Assembly: GCA_004194705.1 (NCBI GenBank)
Contig: SADC01000991.1
Location: 90,544-154,543 of the forward strand
Source of the DNA: Ditylenchus dipsaci
Taxonomy: Eukaryota; Nematoda; Chromadorea; Rhabditida; Anguinidae
Direction: 5' to 3'
Length of the DNA stretch: 64,000 nucleotides
Made by a program: the position numbers and the translations under genes. Below the pieces are notes generated by a model. It saw only the letters and a program-made list of their open reading frames with translations, was not told the DNA's origin and made no database searches. Below are positions 48,401 through 59,297 of the stretch, one piece after another (within the stretch, counting starts at the first letter, position 1; every line of letters starts with the position of its first letter).

Positions 48401-51400
48401 TCCGCACTTCCCCGCCCCGGGGCGTGGGCGGTGCCGGGGCGGTGGCTTGTTTTCTTGGGCGTGGGCGGTGCGGGGCGGTGGCTTGGTTTCCCTTGGGGCG
48501 TGGGGCGGTGCCGGGCCGCGAAAAAAATAGGCCGCGGCGCGGGGCGAAGGCAAAGTGTTGGGCTGGGGCGCGGTATGGGGCGCTCCGGAGCCTGTTTATT
48601 TGTCCTAAACTTGGCAAGAAGGTTTCAATTTTTCGAATTTTGATTAAAATTGGCCTTATGGACTGGCTGAATTAATAATAAGTTTAAAGAAAACCACCGG
48701 CAATGCTTCATAACCCGGCGCAGTACGCTCCGGGTGCCCTGCCCCAGGGTATGGAGCGGTTCCGGGCGGTGGTCTGGTTTGCTTCGGGGCGTGGGGCGGT
48801 GCCGGGGCGAAAATTGCCTGCTTACCCATCACTGGTCATAACGCGCTAATTTAGAAAAATCGAAGGCATTGCTTATTTTAGGCTCTTTTACCATTTTTTA
48901 AGATGGGACATGGCAAAAAAAGACTCTACAGTCAAAACTCCCAATAAAGTAAAACAGATTTACATAAAACTCTCATTAACGTAACTCCAGCGCCGGTTTG
49001 ATTGATCTTCACATAACGTAAGCACTGAATAACGTGAACTCCGATTAACGTAAACTCTCATTGACGTAACTCTGGAGCTGGTCCCTCGGAGTTACGTTAA
49101 TGAGAGTTTTGACTGTTTATGCATTTCACCTCCAATAAACCGAGGGGGGGGGTGACACAAGGTCGATTTCCTAGGTGGATATCGATCAGAATAGGTTGAT
49201 ATTGTCAAATATTCATCTTCCACATATTCTGTGTTGAATATATAGTACGTAAGTGTATAATTTTCGAAGAAATAAAATTCACACGTGCGAACGTTATAAC
49301 TTGGCGTGTTACGTTACAGTCTAATCTCTTTAACCCGAAACCCCAGGGGACCGGCTTCAGGTTGTCGGGTTATCGAGGTGTCGGTTTAAAGAGGTTCTAC
49401 TGTATGTACCTTTTTTCCCAGTGCGAAGTATAATTTGACAAAAAAACGCGTAACGTCAAAGCGTCATTACAACAATGCAGAGCAAAAAATATGAGCGCGG
49501 TTCACTATCCTCCGATTTTCAAAAAAAATATTTTGACAACAAACAAAAAAAGTTACATTGTATAGAGTTGTATGAGATTTTGACTATACAGTCGACTCTC
49601 TCCATAGTGACCACCCAAAGAGTTCGTTCCCGCCTAGGGTCCGACACTTTTTTAAACTCACTTTTCGAAATTTTTTACTTTTTCTGTTTTGACAGTCTGG
49701 TCCCAAATATCGTAAGGATTCCAATTTTGCCGATCGTTTTTTAGAATCATAACATTTACATCTAAAAAAGCAAAACCTCGATTTAACATACACCTGTTTT
49801 GGATTTAGGCGGGAACGAACTTTTTGGGTGTATGTTAAATCGAGAGTCGACTGTACCTCCATTTCAGAATCCTCTCTGCTTTACTGCGCTTGCCTGTTCC
49901 CACACGTGCTTTCATACTCAAGGAGGCGGGTGTTTCTGCTCCTAATATACTCTTGAAATATAAGTGAACTATTTTTAGATAGCTCGTTTCAATTTGCCTG
50001 AACTGGCATCTGACAGTGCAAAGAAACTTTACAAACTAATTGAAGTAGATTTCAATCCTTTAAAAATTGGTATGTTTGTGGCTGAAAATGCAAGAGAAAA
50101 TATACCGATAATTTAATTTAGCTTCAAATGTGCAAAACACTTTGGAAGAGATTGCCACTCTAAATCGCCCTGAGTACAATCAGTACGCTGATTCAATTAA
50201 GGTTTAATTCCTGTTTTCTCCTCATATACGGTTTTTTTATTTTAGTCAGCTGTTGCTACCAAAGTCCTTAAACAACTGACCATTGTGTATGACTCTTTGT
50301 CATTGAAGCGTTTCAGCAAGGTTTTTTTTTAAATATAAATTCACTTGATAAATAAAGCTATTAAACAGCTCTGTGTTTTAGATAATTCCATTTTACACTC
50401 CAATCGAACTTGAGCGCTTTCTGGTGGACATTAGCAAACACAGATTTATCAAGGTACACATTCCAGCAGTGAGTAAAATGACTCATTTAAACTTTTAGGC
50501 TCAAATAGATCATAGACGCAAGTCAGTGTTTTTCGGCCCAGTGGATGCAACTCTTGCCGGAGATGTAGAGAATGAATGCGATGTGGATGAGACAGAGAAT
50601 TCAGGCTTAGAAAACGTGCGTTCGCATGTTGAATTGCTCTACACCCAACTAAATAGTGTTACCACTGAGCTGTCTGGCGAACAAGCTTACAATGCCGCCT
50701 TAAAGAAAGTGAGTTTAGAAACTTTTTTTTCTTTTAAATACAGGATATCCCAAGATTTTTGGCCTGTCATAACTTTTTTCTAGTCCATATATTCGAGTTC
50801 TGTTAACGCAGAGCGGCTCAGAATCGCAAAGAAATTTTTTCGGCACGTAATGACAAGGACACAATTTTCGCTTGCCTTTCCCCTGTAGTTTGGGCCTTGC
50901 CTATCCAGAGGTCATCCACAGACCAGGCCCAAACCACAGGACCAAAACTGTGGCTGTTTGAAAGTTGCCAAAAATCTTGGGACACACTGTATATACTTTT
51001 TCATTTCAGCTGAAAGGACATATTGAAGTCTATGAATACCACAAAGACAATGGTAAACTTGTAAATACTTAAATTAAAATTCTCTAATATGCTGGTTATT
51101 TTAGATTATGAGCGTATTTTGATGCGAAGAAAAAAGATCGAGAATTACAAGGAGAACACCGAAAGCTTGAAGCAGGAGAAGATTCAACAAGCTCAGGCAG
51201 AGCAAACCCAGAAAGAGGAGAAACGTCGTGCTGAGGAGATCAAACGACTCGAACAGGAAAATAAAGAAAATGAAAAGCGTCGCAGATTGGCTGAGCAAGT
51301 ATGCTTGTGTCTGTGTTTTTTAAATCTTATTTTAACATTTTTAGGAAGAGGTTCAAAAGAAAATCAAGCAGGACCATCTGCGCCGTATTCAACAGGTATT

Positions 51401-53746
51401 TGGGACGATTGTAAAAATTTATTAAAATATTTTTGTTTTCAGAACCCCATCTATCAGCAAATCATCAAAGAGCGAGGTGAAGAGGTCTTCCAAAATATGG
51501 ACCCTGAGGCAGTTTTGCGAGAGCAGCGCCAACGTCTGGATGCCGAAAGACGTGACCAGCAGACCAAGCTCCAGCAACAGGAGAAAAAGTTTGACCACAA
51601 CATTCGAGCTTTCCACTTGGAAGGTAGGCATCGTCTACCAGCCAACTAAGTTTGGAAAAAACCAATTACACTCCAGCTATTCAGAAATGGCTGTGCGCAA
51701 GCAAGTGTCTGATGCGCGTCGACAGGTTGCACCTGAGCTGCATGAGGCATATGAAGAACACCGCATTGCTAAGGCTGTGTACGTACTTCATATTTTTTAC
51801 TTACAAAGGGCAATATTGTATTTTTCTCTATTAAACGCCCCTTATCTAATAAATCCCCCCTCATTTTTGTCGAGGATTTCAGCGTTAAGGCTTGTTTCGG
51901 TAGACGTGTTTCGGTGAAGTATGTATGAACCTAACGCATAACACAGACAAGCTATATCATTCAACGTCTTTTTATGGGACACCCTGTACATGAAGATTGT
52001 TTACTTTTTTGTTCTGCTGTGTGAAAATTCATGCAACAAATTATGTGAGGCCGCGCTCACAATGGAATGTCACTGTGGTTTTCGAAGTAAATTCGATGTC
52101 TATTTCTCGCGTTTTTCATATAAAAATGCCAATTTGATATAGATGACCTATACCTACTTTTTATTTCATCTATATCATATTTGCATTTTTCGATGAAAAA
52201 CGCGAGATCTGGACATCGAATTCACTTCGACGTCCACATCGACATCCCATTGTAAGCGAGGCCTAATAATGTAAATTTACACTAGATAAAATGACCTTAG
52301 AAATCAACAAGCACTGGATAAAACGGCCTTGGCGAAAAACCGGCAAACCGGCGGTTAACAGACCGGTTTCATTGAACCGAAACCGGAAACCGGGTTTGCC
52401 AAAAGCTGGGTTTGAAAAACCGACCGACTGAAAAAAAACCGGAACCGCGCGACCCTAGTTGAAAAGTAAAAGCCTCATCAAAAATTCTCAAAAGATGGTA
52501 GAAACGCTGTACAAAAGACCATTAGGCCAATTGAAGGAAAAGTTTTTCTGAAAAACTTGGTACCCGTTTTGTCTACCGTATTCTCTCTAATAGAAGCCAA
52601 TGAGTTACCCCTTTGTAAAATAGTATTCTTTGCCTTGTGTGTTTTGACCCATTTTTTGAAGACTGCTATCAAGCAAGTCACCATTTATTATGTAGCTAGT
52701 GAGATGAACTACAAAATATGTGGTCACTTTCCTGGGAGAAGTTCTCAAAAAATACGTCAAAATACAATGCCATGAATACAATTTCGAATTAGGGGCTTCT
52801 ATTAGAGAATACGGTAATTTGGTACGAAAAAAAGGAAATCTGGTACAAAAAAGTATTTCTCCTCAAAAATCAATTTCTTCAGACAAGACTATGAAAAGTC
52901 GTTTGTGACCTTTGAGCGACTACAGAAAGTGAAAAGTGATGCCGTAGCTTTTCTTCAAGATGTTATTAAGCAGCACGCAGATGATTTGGCCGCTCAACGC
53001 AAACAATTTAAGCAAGGCTTGGAAGTGGCTCGCGAAAAGGTCAGAGAATTCAAAATAGTCATAAAAATATAGTTAGCTGACATAAATTAAATTTCAGAGA
53101 CTCAAGGAAAGAGCAGAGAAGCGCAAAGCTGAGCGTCGTGCAAATGCGGAGAAAGAAAAGGAGAGGATTAAACAAGAGCTGTTGCGCCAGGAAACTGAAA
53201 GAGAATCGTTGCGGTCAGTTTAAAGAGAATATTTTTTCCAGTTCAAAAAATAATATAGCTTATTTTTCAGTAATGTTGAACGTGAGCCCACTCCTCGTGC
53301 GGAATACAAACCCAGAGAGCCCTATGTTCCTGCCAGACAGGCTGGTACAAAGAGCGTGGTTCTGAGCAACGAGTGCCCTACATACCGCCACAGCGTGACC
53401 CTGGGCAAACTGCAACAGGCCGAGAGTCTTCTTATGGTGGTCAACAACAGCGGCAAAGCATGGACACCCCCTTTGACAGGGAATCTATGAAGAAGGTATT
53501 CAAGGATTAATATGAATAAAATACTTTAAATTCAATTAATTTACAGCCTACTGGACAACCAGCCCCCTATCAGCCGCCTCATATAGCCGCCGCTAACAAC
53601 GCCTCTGATAGTGCGCCAAAGATAAGACTAAGGCGGATGATGACAGCAATTGGAGAGAAGAGGCGGAGGACCTACAAATGGGTCTGCCCAACAAAAACCA
53701 GCTTCAAGATTTTCTAATCTTCGAAACTGATGGTGTTGAAGTTTAA
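45455..53746 (+). CDS. EIF3A: Translation initiation factor 3 subunit A
   Basis: eIF3a is the PCI-domain core subunit of the eIF3 complex on the 40S ribosome. It starts [15 protein letters not shown] at 45,455, then [97 protein letters not shown] and [19 protein letters not shown] (PCI region). The [15 protein letters not shown] block follows, then a long charged coiled coil (51,107-53,275; [37 protein letters not shown]). The tail ends [16 protein letters not shown] with TAA at 53,744-53,746; AATAAA follows at 53,773. The decapeptide repeats of vertebrate eIF3a were not seen. Single-base gaps break frames near 47,872, 53,340 and 53,622; each returns to the conserved frame if one base is restored. 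Several introns are packed with transposons. Confidence 0.94.
45650..45960. mobile_element. CCGTAT-family MITE in eIF3a intron
   Basis: CCGTATTTGCAATATAGAAGCCCC at the left and AATTAGAAAAAATACTG TA at the right, an imperfect pair. The interior contains CATGAAAC(A/T)..., mirrored near 45,895, so a second inverted repeat lies inside. Confidence 0.6.
46165..46495. mobile_element. Foldback in eIF3a intron
   Basis: TGAATTTTTGCCCGTAAAGTC at the left is mirrored by GACTTTAGGGCAACAATTCA at the right. CGGGTAAATTTCTCCGA near 46,307 mirrors TCGGAGGAATTTACCCG near 46,344. The phrase AAAAAGGGGCAA is repeated along both arms. Confidence 0.85.
48108..48310. mobile_element. pogo-type element, left end
   Basis: TA CAGTCAACTCTACATACAGCG followed by TAAACTCTGCACAATT. 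A partial inverse may lie near 48,295 (GACGTTATGTAC), but the pairing is weak. Confidence 0.45.
48357..48834. mobile_element. GC-rich non-autonomous hAT element in eIF3a intron
   Basis: CAGTGGTGGGTC at the left and ACCCATCACTG at the right, flanked by the 8-bp duplication GTCATAAC (48,349-48,356 and 48,835-48,842), which fits the hAT target pattern. The inside is strikingly G+C-rich and iterates GGGGCGTGGGGCGGTGCC. This is the most G+C-rich stretch in the window. Open frames across it are an artefact of composition. Confidence 0.92.
48929..49115. mobile_element. pogo-type MITE inserted in a hairpin-core fragment
   Basis: TA CAGTCAAAACTCCCAATAAAG at the left, mirrored by AATGAGAGTTTTGACTG. 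Inner phrases are CATTAACGTAACTC. The flanks GGCAAAAAAAGACTCTA before and TTATGCATTT after join to give the left part of a hairpin core. Confidence 0.75.
49317..49402. mobile_element. Small pogo-type MITE
   Basis: TA CAGTCTAATCTCTTTAACCC ... GGTTTAAAGAGGTTCTACTG TA, only 86 bases, with a central GGGGACCGGCTTC. It is in the same eIF3a intron. Confidence 0.8.
49589..49853. mobile_element. pogo-type MITE with mixed arms
   Basis: TA CAGTCGACTCTCTCCATAG at the left and GAGAGTCGACTG TA at the right. Inside the left end lies AGTTCGTTCCCGCCTAGG and inside the right its partner GGCGGGAACGAACT. The left subterminal phrase differs from the right one (AACATACACC / GGTGTATGTT appears twice on the right). 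Confidence 0.8.
50735..50990. mobile_element. MITE in eIF3a intron, CAGGATATCCC end
   Basis: ACAGGATATCCCAAGATTTTTGGC at the left is mirrored by GCCAAAAATCTTGGGACACACTGT at the right. CCTGTAGTTTGGGCC near 50,882 mirrors GGCCCAAACCACAGG near 50,926. It is the same class as 27,134-27,499 and 29,735. Confidence 0.8.
52047..52263. mobile_element. Palindromic MITE in eIF3a intron
   Basis: GAGGCCGCGCTCACAATGG at the left mirrors CCATTGTAAGCGAGGCCT at the right. CGCGTTTTTCAT and ATCTATATCA mirror inside. A lone TATGGGACACCCTGTA near 51,976 is the end of a CAGGGTGTCCC-class element. Confidence 0.8.
52310..52460. repeat. AAACCGG phrase repeat
   Basis: The phrase AAACCGGAAACCGG is iterated with variation in both orientations, followed by CGCGCGACCCTAG-like sequence. 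It is probably the interior of a further non-autonomous element; ends were not resolved. Confidence 0.5.
52576..52814. mobile_element. CCGTAT-family MITE in eIF3a intron
   Basis: TA CCGTATTCTCTCTAATAGAAG at the left and CTTCTATTAGAGAATACGG TA at the right, complete. The interior ACTGCTATCAAGCAAGTCACCA matches the fragment in CLASP at 33,890. Confidence 0.88.
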
Positions 53747-54298
53747 CGCGTACTCTGTTGCTCTACTGTTTTCAATAAAATTATTTATTTCACATGACTT
53801 TCTGTGTTCACCCTCAGAAACTTTTCAAATTCCTCTCAGGGCAAAAAATATTTGATTTAACGAAATCTTGGAAATCTTGCACAAAAATTTGGTTTGAATA
53901 TTGATTTCCAACCCAGTAAAATGAAAACAGAATAAAAAGTCCATCTGTGACCAGGCAGCCACCACACTTCTTCAACCCTCTGAAAAAGAGGGAAAATACA
54001 GTCTCACCTGTGATATAACACCTGTACATGATGCAGTTTTTCATGCTCTATCACGTGATATTTTTATTTTCTGAAAATCTCCTGCAAATTTTCTAAAAAA
54101 TCACGAAACCAAGCCACAACTACCTGAATTTTGTCTAAAAGCCCCTCGTTTCCGGTATGGTTTTAAGGTCAACCTGTTTTGGCTTAAATATTGCTACACA
54201 AAACTCGGCAGGCGCCTATCGGCGCCTATACAGACATTTTTGCAACAGACAATATTTGCTTCATAAATTTGCTTCATTTTGCTTCATAAAAATAGTTA
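53747..54298. other. eIF3a 3' flank, nothing recognised
   Basis: It contains the AATAAA at about 53,773. A GGCGCCTATCGGCGCCTAT motif near 54,215 recurs at 61,805 and may be a small repeat. No gene is recognised. Confidence 0.5.
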
Positions 54299-54712
54299 CA
54301 GTCAACCTTCGATAGTACGTACCTCCTGGGTCCGACACTTTTTTAGCCTAGTTTTTAAAGTGTTTCATCGGTTCTGATTCATCAGTCTAGTCCCAATATC
54401 GCAAGGATTCGGATTTTGCAGATCTTTTTACGAAATGATATAGTTTCGCCATTTTGGCCCCCCCAACCTTTGATAGTACGTACACCTAAATTCAGTTTTT
54501 TAGAATTTAGGTGTACGTACTATCGAAGGTTGGGGCCAAAATGGCGAAACTATATCATTTCGTAAAAAAGATTGACAAAATCCGAATCCTTGCGATATTT
54601 GGACTAGACTGACGAATCAGAACCGATAAAACACTTTAAAAACTGGGCTAAAAAGTGTCGGACCCAGCTGGGAACGAACTTTTTGGGGGTGCGTACTATC
54701 GAAGGTTGACTG
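54299..54712. mobile_element. pogo-type MITE with about 200-base arms
   Basis: TA CAGTCAACCTTCGATAGTACG at the left and its inverse ending GGTTGACTG TA. Arms are near-perfect mirrors through TTTTAAAGTGTTT and ACGAAATGATATAGTTTCGCC. It resembles the copy at 20,742 inside (CTGGGTCCGAC). Confidence 0.9.
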
Positions 54713-54859
54713 TATATCCCCTATTAGAATTCCCTTTTTTCAACCGCTCTTTTTTTTAACGAAAGCTGAAATCTTGAGGAACATGGTAATATTAGCCACA
54801 AAAATATTTTTGCCGTCTATGACCCATTTTTGGCCTTCGAAGTCAAAAAAGCGTGAACC

Positions 54860-55050
54860 CGTCCTGACCAGTGTTTTCGTAACGAATACGAAACCAATGC
54901 GAAATGAAATCAAAGTGAAATTTCGAAATGAAATGAAAACGAAAACGAAATGGGGTCCCGAAACGAAATGAAAACGAAATTTCGTTTTCATTTCGTTTGG
55001 AAATCGATTTCATTTTCGTTTTCATTTCGTATTGAATTTCATTTCCGGTT
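54860..55050. repeat. CGAAATGAAAA phrase palindrome
   Basis: GAAATGAAAACGAAA is iterated on the left and its inverse TTTCGTTTTCATTTC on the right, around GGGGTCCCG. The CCAGTGTTTTCGTAACG start hints at a hAT-type end, but no duplication was found. Confidence 0.65.
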
Positions 55051-55149
55051 TCGCTTTATATTAGGGTTCTTTCTAAAACTTCTGGCATTTCTGCAGGCGA
55101 TTTGATTTCAGAATCTGAAACTTTTAGTTGGTTTGTCCGAGAAGTATCC

Positions 55150-55431
55150 AGTTTTTAATCTACATATAGTATTTTGAGTATTCAGGAGGTGGTACCGAGA
55201 TGGGGTTAGCCCGATAAAGGATCCCAGTTGGAGGTACACAGGTAGAGTTACCCAGATGAGGGCACCCATGTAGTGGTGTCTAAATGGAGGCACCCAGCTC
55301 GTGCTATCTGTATAGGATACACAGATAGAGGTAGCCAGATGGAGCTAACTTTAGTGAGGCACCCAAGTAATCGTACCCTAATGAAGAACCTAGGTGGTGG
55401 TGCCAGATTATGGTCTTCAGGTGGTCGTACC
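55150..55431. repeat. Degenerate GGTACCCAGATGG minisatellite
   Basis: An irregular array of a 14-20-base phrase like GAGGTACCCAGATGG. It is interrupted by the hAT insertion at 55,432 and resumes at 59,290 and 61,520-61,650 (GGTGGTTGGACTGGGTGATGG). Confidence 0.55.
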
Positions 55432-55974
55432 CAGGGATGAGGATTTCGGTCTAACTAGGCCTATTTAGGCCTATTTTGAGGCCTAAAATAGGCCTACGAA
55501 AATTGGAGTTAGGCCTAGTCCTAACTAGGCCTTTTTCAGGCCTAGGCCTTTTCGGTCTAACTAGGCCTATTTTAGGCCTTTTTAGGCCTATTTTTTGGCG
55601 GGAATTTGAAATAATTTTATTTCAAAAAATTTTTGTTTTTTGATAAGGATAATATTTTTTTCCGGCCCGAATTCACGCTTTTTTCAAATTGTTCGTTGCT
55701 CAAGGCTAGGTTATTACGATTGGCATGATTATTTGGACTAGTTTCCGTAGTTCCTCTACTGATTCAACCTGTTTCTTTTTTTCAGTTAATATTCATCTGT
55801 AATTTTGCTTATTCAGGTATTAAAGCAAACCAAAACCAATCAATGATTTGTCACTGTCAGATTCACGGTTTCCTATTTATTTCTTTTCTTCACTCTAGCG
55901 TTGTAATTTGTTGGCAGCCACCCACCGCCACCGGTGGCTACCCGAAATTTCCCACCACCACCGGTGGATCCAGA

Positions 55975-57475
55975 GGCGTAGCCAGAAAAATCTGACGGGG
56001 CTGCTAAAGCACCCCGAGAGGTCATTTTCCCTACACCGTTTTCGAGTTTTATAGTGTTTTTAATGGGCAATACTTTTTTTTGCCGCAAATATACTTTTTT
56101 TGCCGCAAATATTATTTTTTTGCGCGCAAATCTGCTTTTGCCGCAAATATACTTTTTTTGCCGCAAATTTATTTTTTTTGCCGCAATATAGATTTTACAG
56201 TTGCCAGATGCCTTTACTTTAAGTCTGTCTTTTTTTAGGAATATGGGTAAAAGCTTGGGTTTTTCACTGGTCTTTAGCCAATATACACACCTTTTACAGC
56301 TTATTTCAGGTAGATGTCGCAGACTTCACTGGAAGGACTTTCAAAGCTTTATATTTGTGATTTTAGGTTAGCTAGAAAGGTAAATTTTGATTTTTCACAC
56401 GTATAGAAATGCGACTTCATGCGGCTGGACAAGTTCATGAACTAGTGTAACGTCACGTCAATTTTTTTTGAATGTTTGTTAACTTTTGATTTTGTCGGGC
56501 TGTATGTTGTCGAATGCGACTCTCTATGTGCCTTCGTGCTCCACCCCCAGACAGTATGGCTAGGCCGTTGTAACATAACTGTCGGGGCGTTAACTTCAAG
56601 AGGCTGCCTAGCGAGAGTTAGGCTCTTCTAAGATTTACTTCACTTCATTTTCAGATTTTCTTGGAAATTGAACTCAAGCGAACTCAAAGCTGAACTTGAT
56701 CCATTGATTTATGGTTGGTTGCAGACACCTGTAGATAATCTGGTAAGATTATGATAAGACCTAAAAATGAGTGAAGTAAATCTTAGAAGAGCCTAACTCT
56801 CGCTAGGCAGCCTCTTGAAGTTAACGTGCCCGACAGTTATGTTACAACGGCCTAGCCATACTGTCTGGGGTGGAGCACGAAGGCACATAGAGAGTCGCAT
56901 TCGACAACATACAGCCCGACAAATCAAAAGTTAACAAATATTCAAAAAAATTGACGTGACGTTACACTAGTTCATGAACTTGTCCAGACGCATGAAGTCG
57001 CATTTCTATACGTGTGAAAAATCAAAAATTACCTTTCTAGCTAACCTAAAATCACAAATATAGCTTTGAAAGTCCTTCAGTGAAGTCTGCGACATCTACC
57101 TGAAAATAAGCTGTAAAAGGTGTGTATATTGGCTAAAGACCAGTGAAAAACCCAAGCTTTTACCTATTCCTAAAAAAGACAGACTTAAGTAAAGGCATCT
57201 GGCAACTGTAAAATCTATATTTGCGGCAGAAATATTAAATTGCGGCAAAAAAAGTAAATTTGCGGGCCAGAAAAGTTATATTTGCGGCAAAAAAAAAGTA
57301 TAATTTGCGGCAAAAGCAGATTTGCGGCAAAAAAAAAGTATATTTGCGGCAAAAAAAGTATATTTGCGGCAAAAAAAAGTATTGCCCGTTTTTAATTAAC
57401 AATTTTTTTTCGAAAAACCTGACGGGGGGGGGGGGTGGCTATAGCCTCCTCAGCCCCCCCTCCTGGCTACGCCCA
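55975..57475. mobile_element. Element with GGCGTAGCCAG ends, nested
   Basis: AGGCGTAGCCAGAAAAATCTGACGGGG at the left and the partner CCTGACGGGG...CTCCTGGCTACGCC at the right. The flanks share GGTGGATCC, but that lies within a CCACCGGTGG repeat, so a target duplication cannot be judged. It contains the foldback 56,067-57,388. Confidence 0.7.
56067..57388. mobile_element. Foldback with about 0.6-kb near-identical arms
   Basis: It begins GGGCAATACTTTTTTTTGCC and iterates TTTGCCGCAAATATAC five or six times. Then about 450 bases of unique sequence are repeated inverted from 56,770 on (for example GACGTTACACTAGTTCATGA near 56,955 for TCATGAACTAGTGTAACGTC at 56,436). The loop is only about 125 bases. 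The right end closes with the inverted phrases and AAAGTATTGCCC. Confidence 0.92.
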
Positions 57476-58199
57476 TGGGTGGATCCACCGGTGGATTTAC
57501 CACACCGAACACAGCATATGCAAATAATGAGATTTTGGAATTTTCGAACCACTGGCTAGATTTTCTCACCAATTGATCATCAAGCGCGATTTGTGGGTAT
57601 TCTCTTGCTCATTTTGTTCTTGTTTTCTAGTACCCTTGAATAAGAGGATGTTTAATTAAATGCGTGGTTTATAGTCAATTCCATTAGAGATAATTTGAAG
57701 TTTTCACTGCAGTTAAATACTTCAGTTCACATGACCATATACACATAATCAGCTTGCTTGAAAGCTGTATAAAGCAAAAGTGTAATTTGAACGAGACATT
57801 TACCTGACTAAGAGACCTCAAAGGGGCATGGCATCGCCTTGTTAGAAAAGCAATAAAGTCGAAATAGTGCAGGGGTTGTAACTGAAGAGTACATTATGTA
57901 GCGTGTAAATTATAGGGAGAGAATACTCTTTTTAAATCATCACAGCCAATAGTTGATCGGTTGCCAGGCAAAATTTGACAATTTTCCGGTGCCGGTGTCC
58001 AGAGCCGTTTTTGTATATGGTTGGTGTCAGCACTTAGCGCTAGTACTCACCGTCAGAATCTCGCCATATGGGACATTGACACTGGCATCAAAATTTTCTT
58101 TTCAGCTACTGACGTATTTACTCATTTGGCGCCGGTGCCCACACTCAGCGAAAATTTTCCGCGAATCTTGAGCCAGTGTCCAGTACTTTCCACGGAGTC

Positions 58200-58700
58200 T
58201 ATATACCCTCAGAGTGGTTAGGGTTACTGTCTGACACAATATCCAGGTCCATTATACCTCCCGGTAGAGGCCCTGATCGAGCCGGCAAGCTGAGCCTTTC
58301 CGTAATTACGGCACATAGCAGCTAGTTCATGTTTTAAGCAGATTATAACATCCAGTGTACATCCCGTGTAACATCTAGATAGTTGGTGTATCTTTTGGGG
58401 CTTAATCCAGTCCAGTTGATTAGGGCACTCTCCAGGCAAGACAAGTACCTCCAGGCGGTTAGAAAAGCTTCCAGGCAGTTAGAGTATGTTTTACCACTTG
58501 GGTATCCTCCAGGTGAATGAAGTAGCGCTGATCAGTTTACGATGCTTCTAGGCAGTTTAGGTACTCTACAGATGATTGGTGTACCCTCTGTATAGATAGG
58601 TCACCCTAAAGGAAGTTAAGTTATATTGTAGGCAGTTATAAACCTTCAGGTGGTTGGTGTATCCTTCAGGTGGATAGAGCACATCTTGGTACCAAAAACT
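58200..58700. repeat. Degenerate CCAGGCAGTTAGAGTA minisatellite
   Basis: Irregular repetition of a phrase of about 20 bases (CTCCAGG(C/T)(A/G)GTTAGGGTA). It resembles, on the opposite strand, the array at 55,150-55,431. Confidence 0.5.
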
Positions 58701-59297
58701 AAAGGTGCTAATTCAAAATTTAATTTTTTAATTTTTCTGTCTAGCAAAAAATTATTATTTACTTCCAAGGCACATAGCTCGATGGGGTGCGGGAGTATGG
58801 TTTCGCACTTTCGAGAAGGGCACATCTCCAGACAATTGTGCGTCAAACATTAGCTAAAAAAAATTAGCTCTAAGGCCACTTATGCTGCGAAAAAACTTTG
58901 TAGTCAAAAACCTGACGGACATAGTCCAAATACTATATAGACATATTGACTGTAAAAAAGAAACAGGTTGAATTAGTAGAGGAACTACGGAAATTAGTCC
59001 AAATAATCATGCCAATCGTAATAACCTAGCCTTGAGCAACGAACAATTTGAAAAAAGCGTGGATTTGGGCCGGAAAAAAGTATTATCCTTATCACAAAGC
59101 ACAAAAAAATTCTTTGAAAAATAAAATTATTTCAAATTCCCGCCAAAAAATAGGCCTAGTTAGACCGAAAAGGCCTAGGCCTGAAAAAGGCCTAGTTAGG
59201 ACTAGGCCTAACTCAAATTTTGCAGGCCTATTTTGGGAATCCCAGCTATTAAGGAAAAAGGCCTAGTTAGACCGAAATTCTCATCCCTGGTCGTACC

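Larger units (their letters stand above)
55432..59289. mobile_element. 3.86-kb non-autonomous hAT element with nested insertions
   Basis: CAGGGATGAGGATTTCGGTC at the left and its inverse ending CTCATCCCTG, flanked by the 8-bp duplication GTCGTACC (55,424-55,431 and 59,290-59,297). Arms of about 365 bases mirror each other, with iterated AGGCCTAGTTAGG phrases outside and GAACTACGGAAA...AGTCC inside. The interior holds another TIR element (55,975-57,475) and a degenerate minisatellite (58,200-58,700). No transposase was recognised. Confidence 0.9.

Noticed and set aside
48306..48675. Long open frames on both strands in the GC-rich block
   Set aside because: They follow from the lack of A+T-rich stop codons in the iterated G+C phrase of a hAT element with an exact 8-bp duplication. 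The peptides are low-complexity and match nothing.
51089..51649. Separate coiled-coil gene
   Set aside because: This open frame is three eIF3a exons read through their short introns, not an independent gene.
57953..58221. A WD40-like peptide (SASTHRQNLAIWDIDTG)
   Set aside because: The similarity is a single short stretch inside a hAT element, with repeated GGTGCCGGTG phrases and no second repeat unit.
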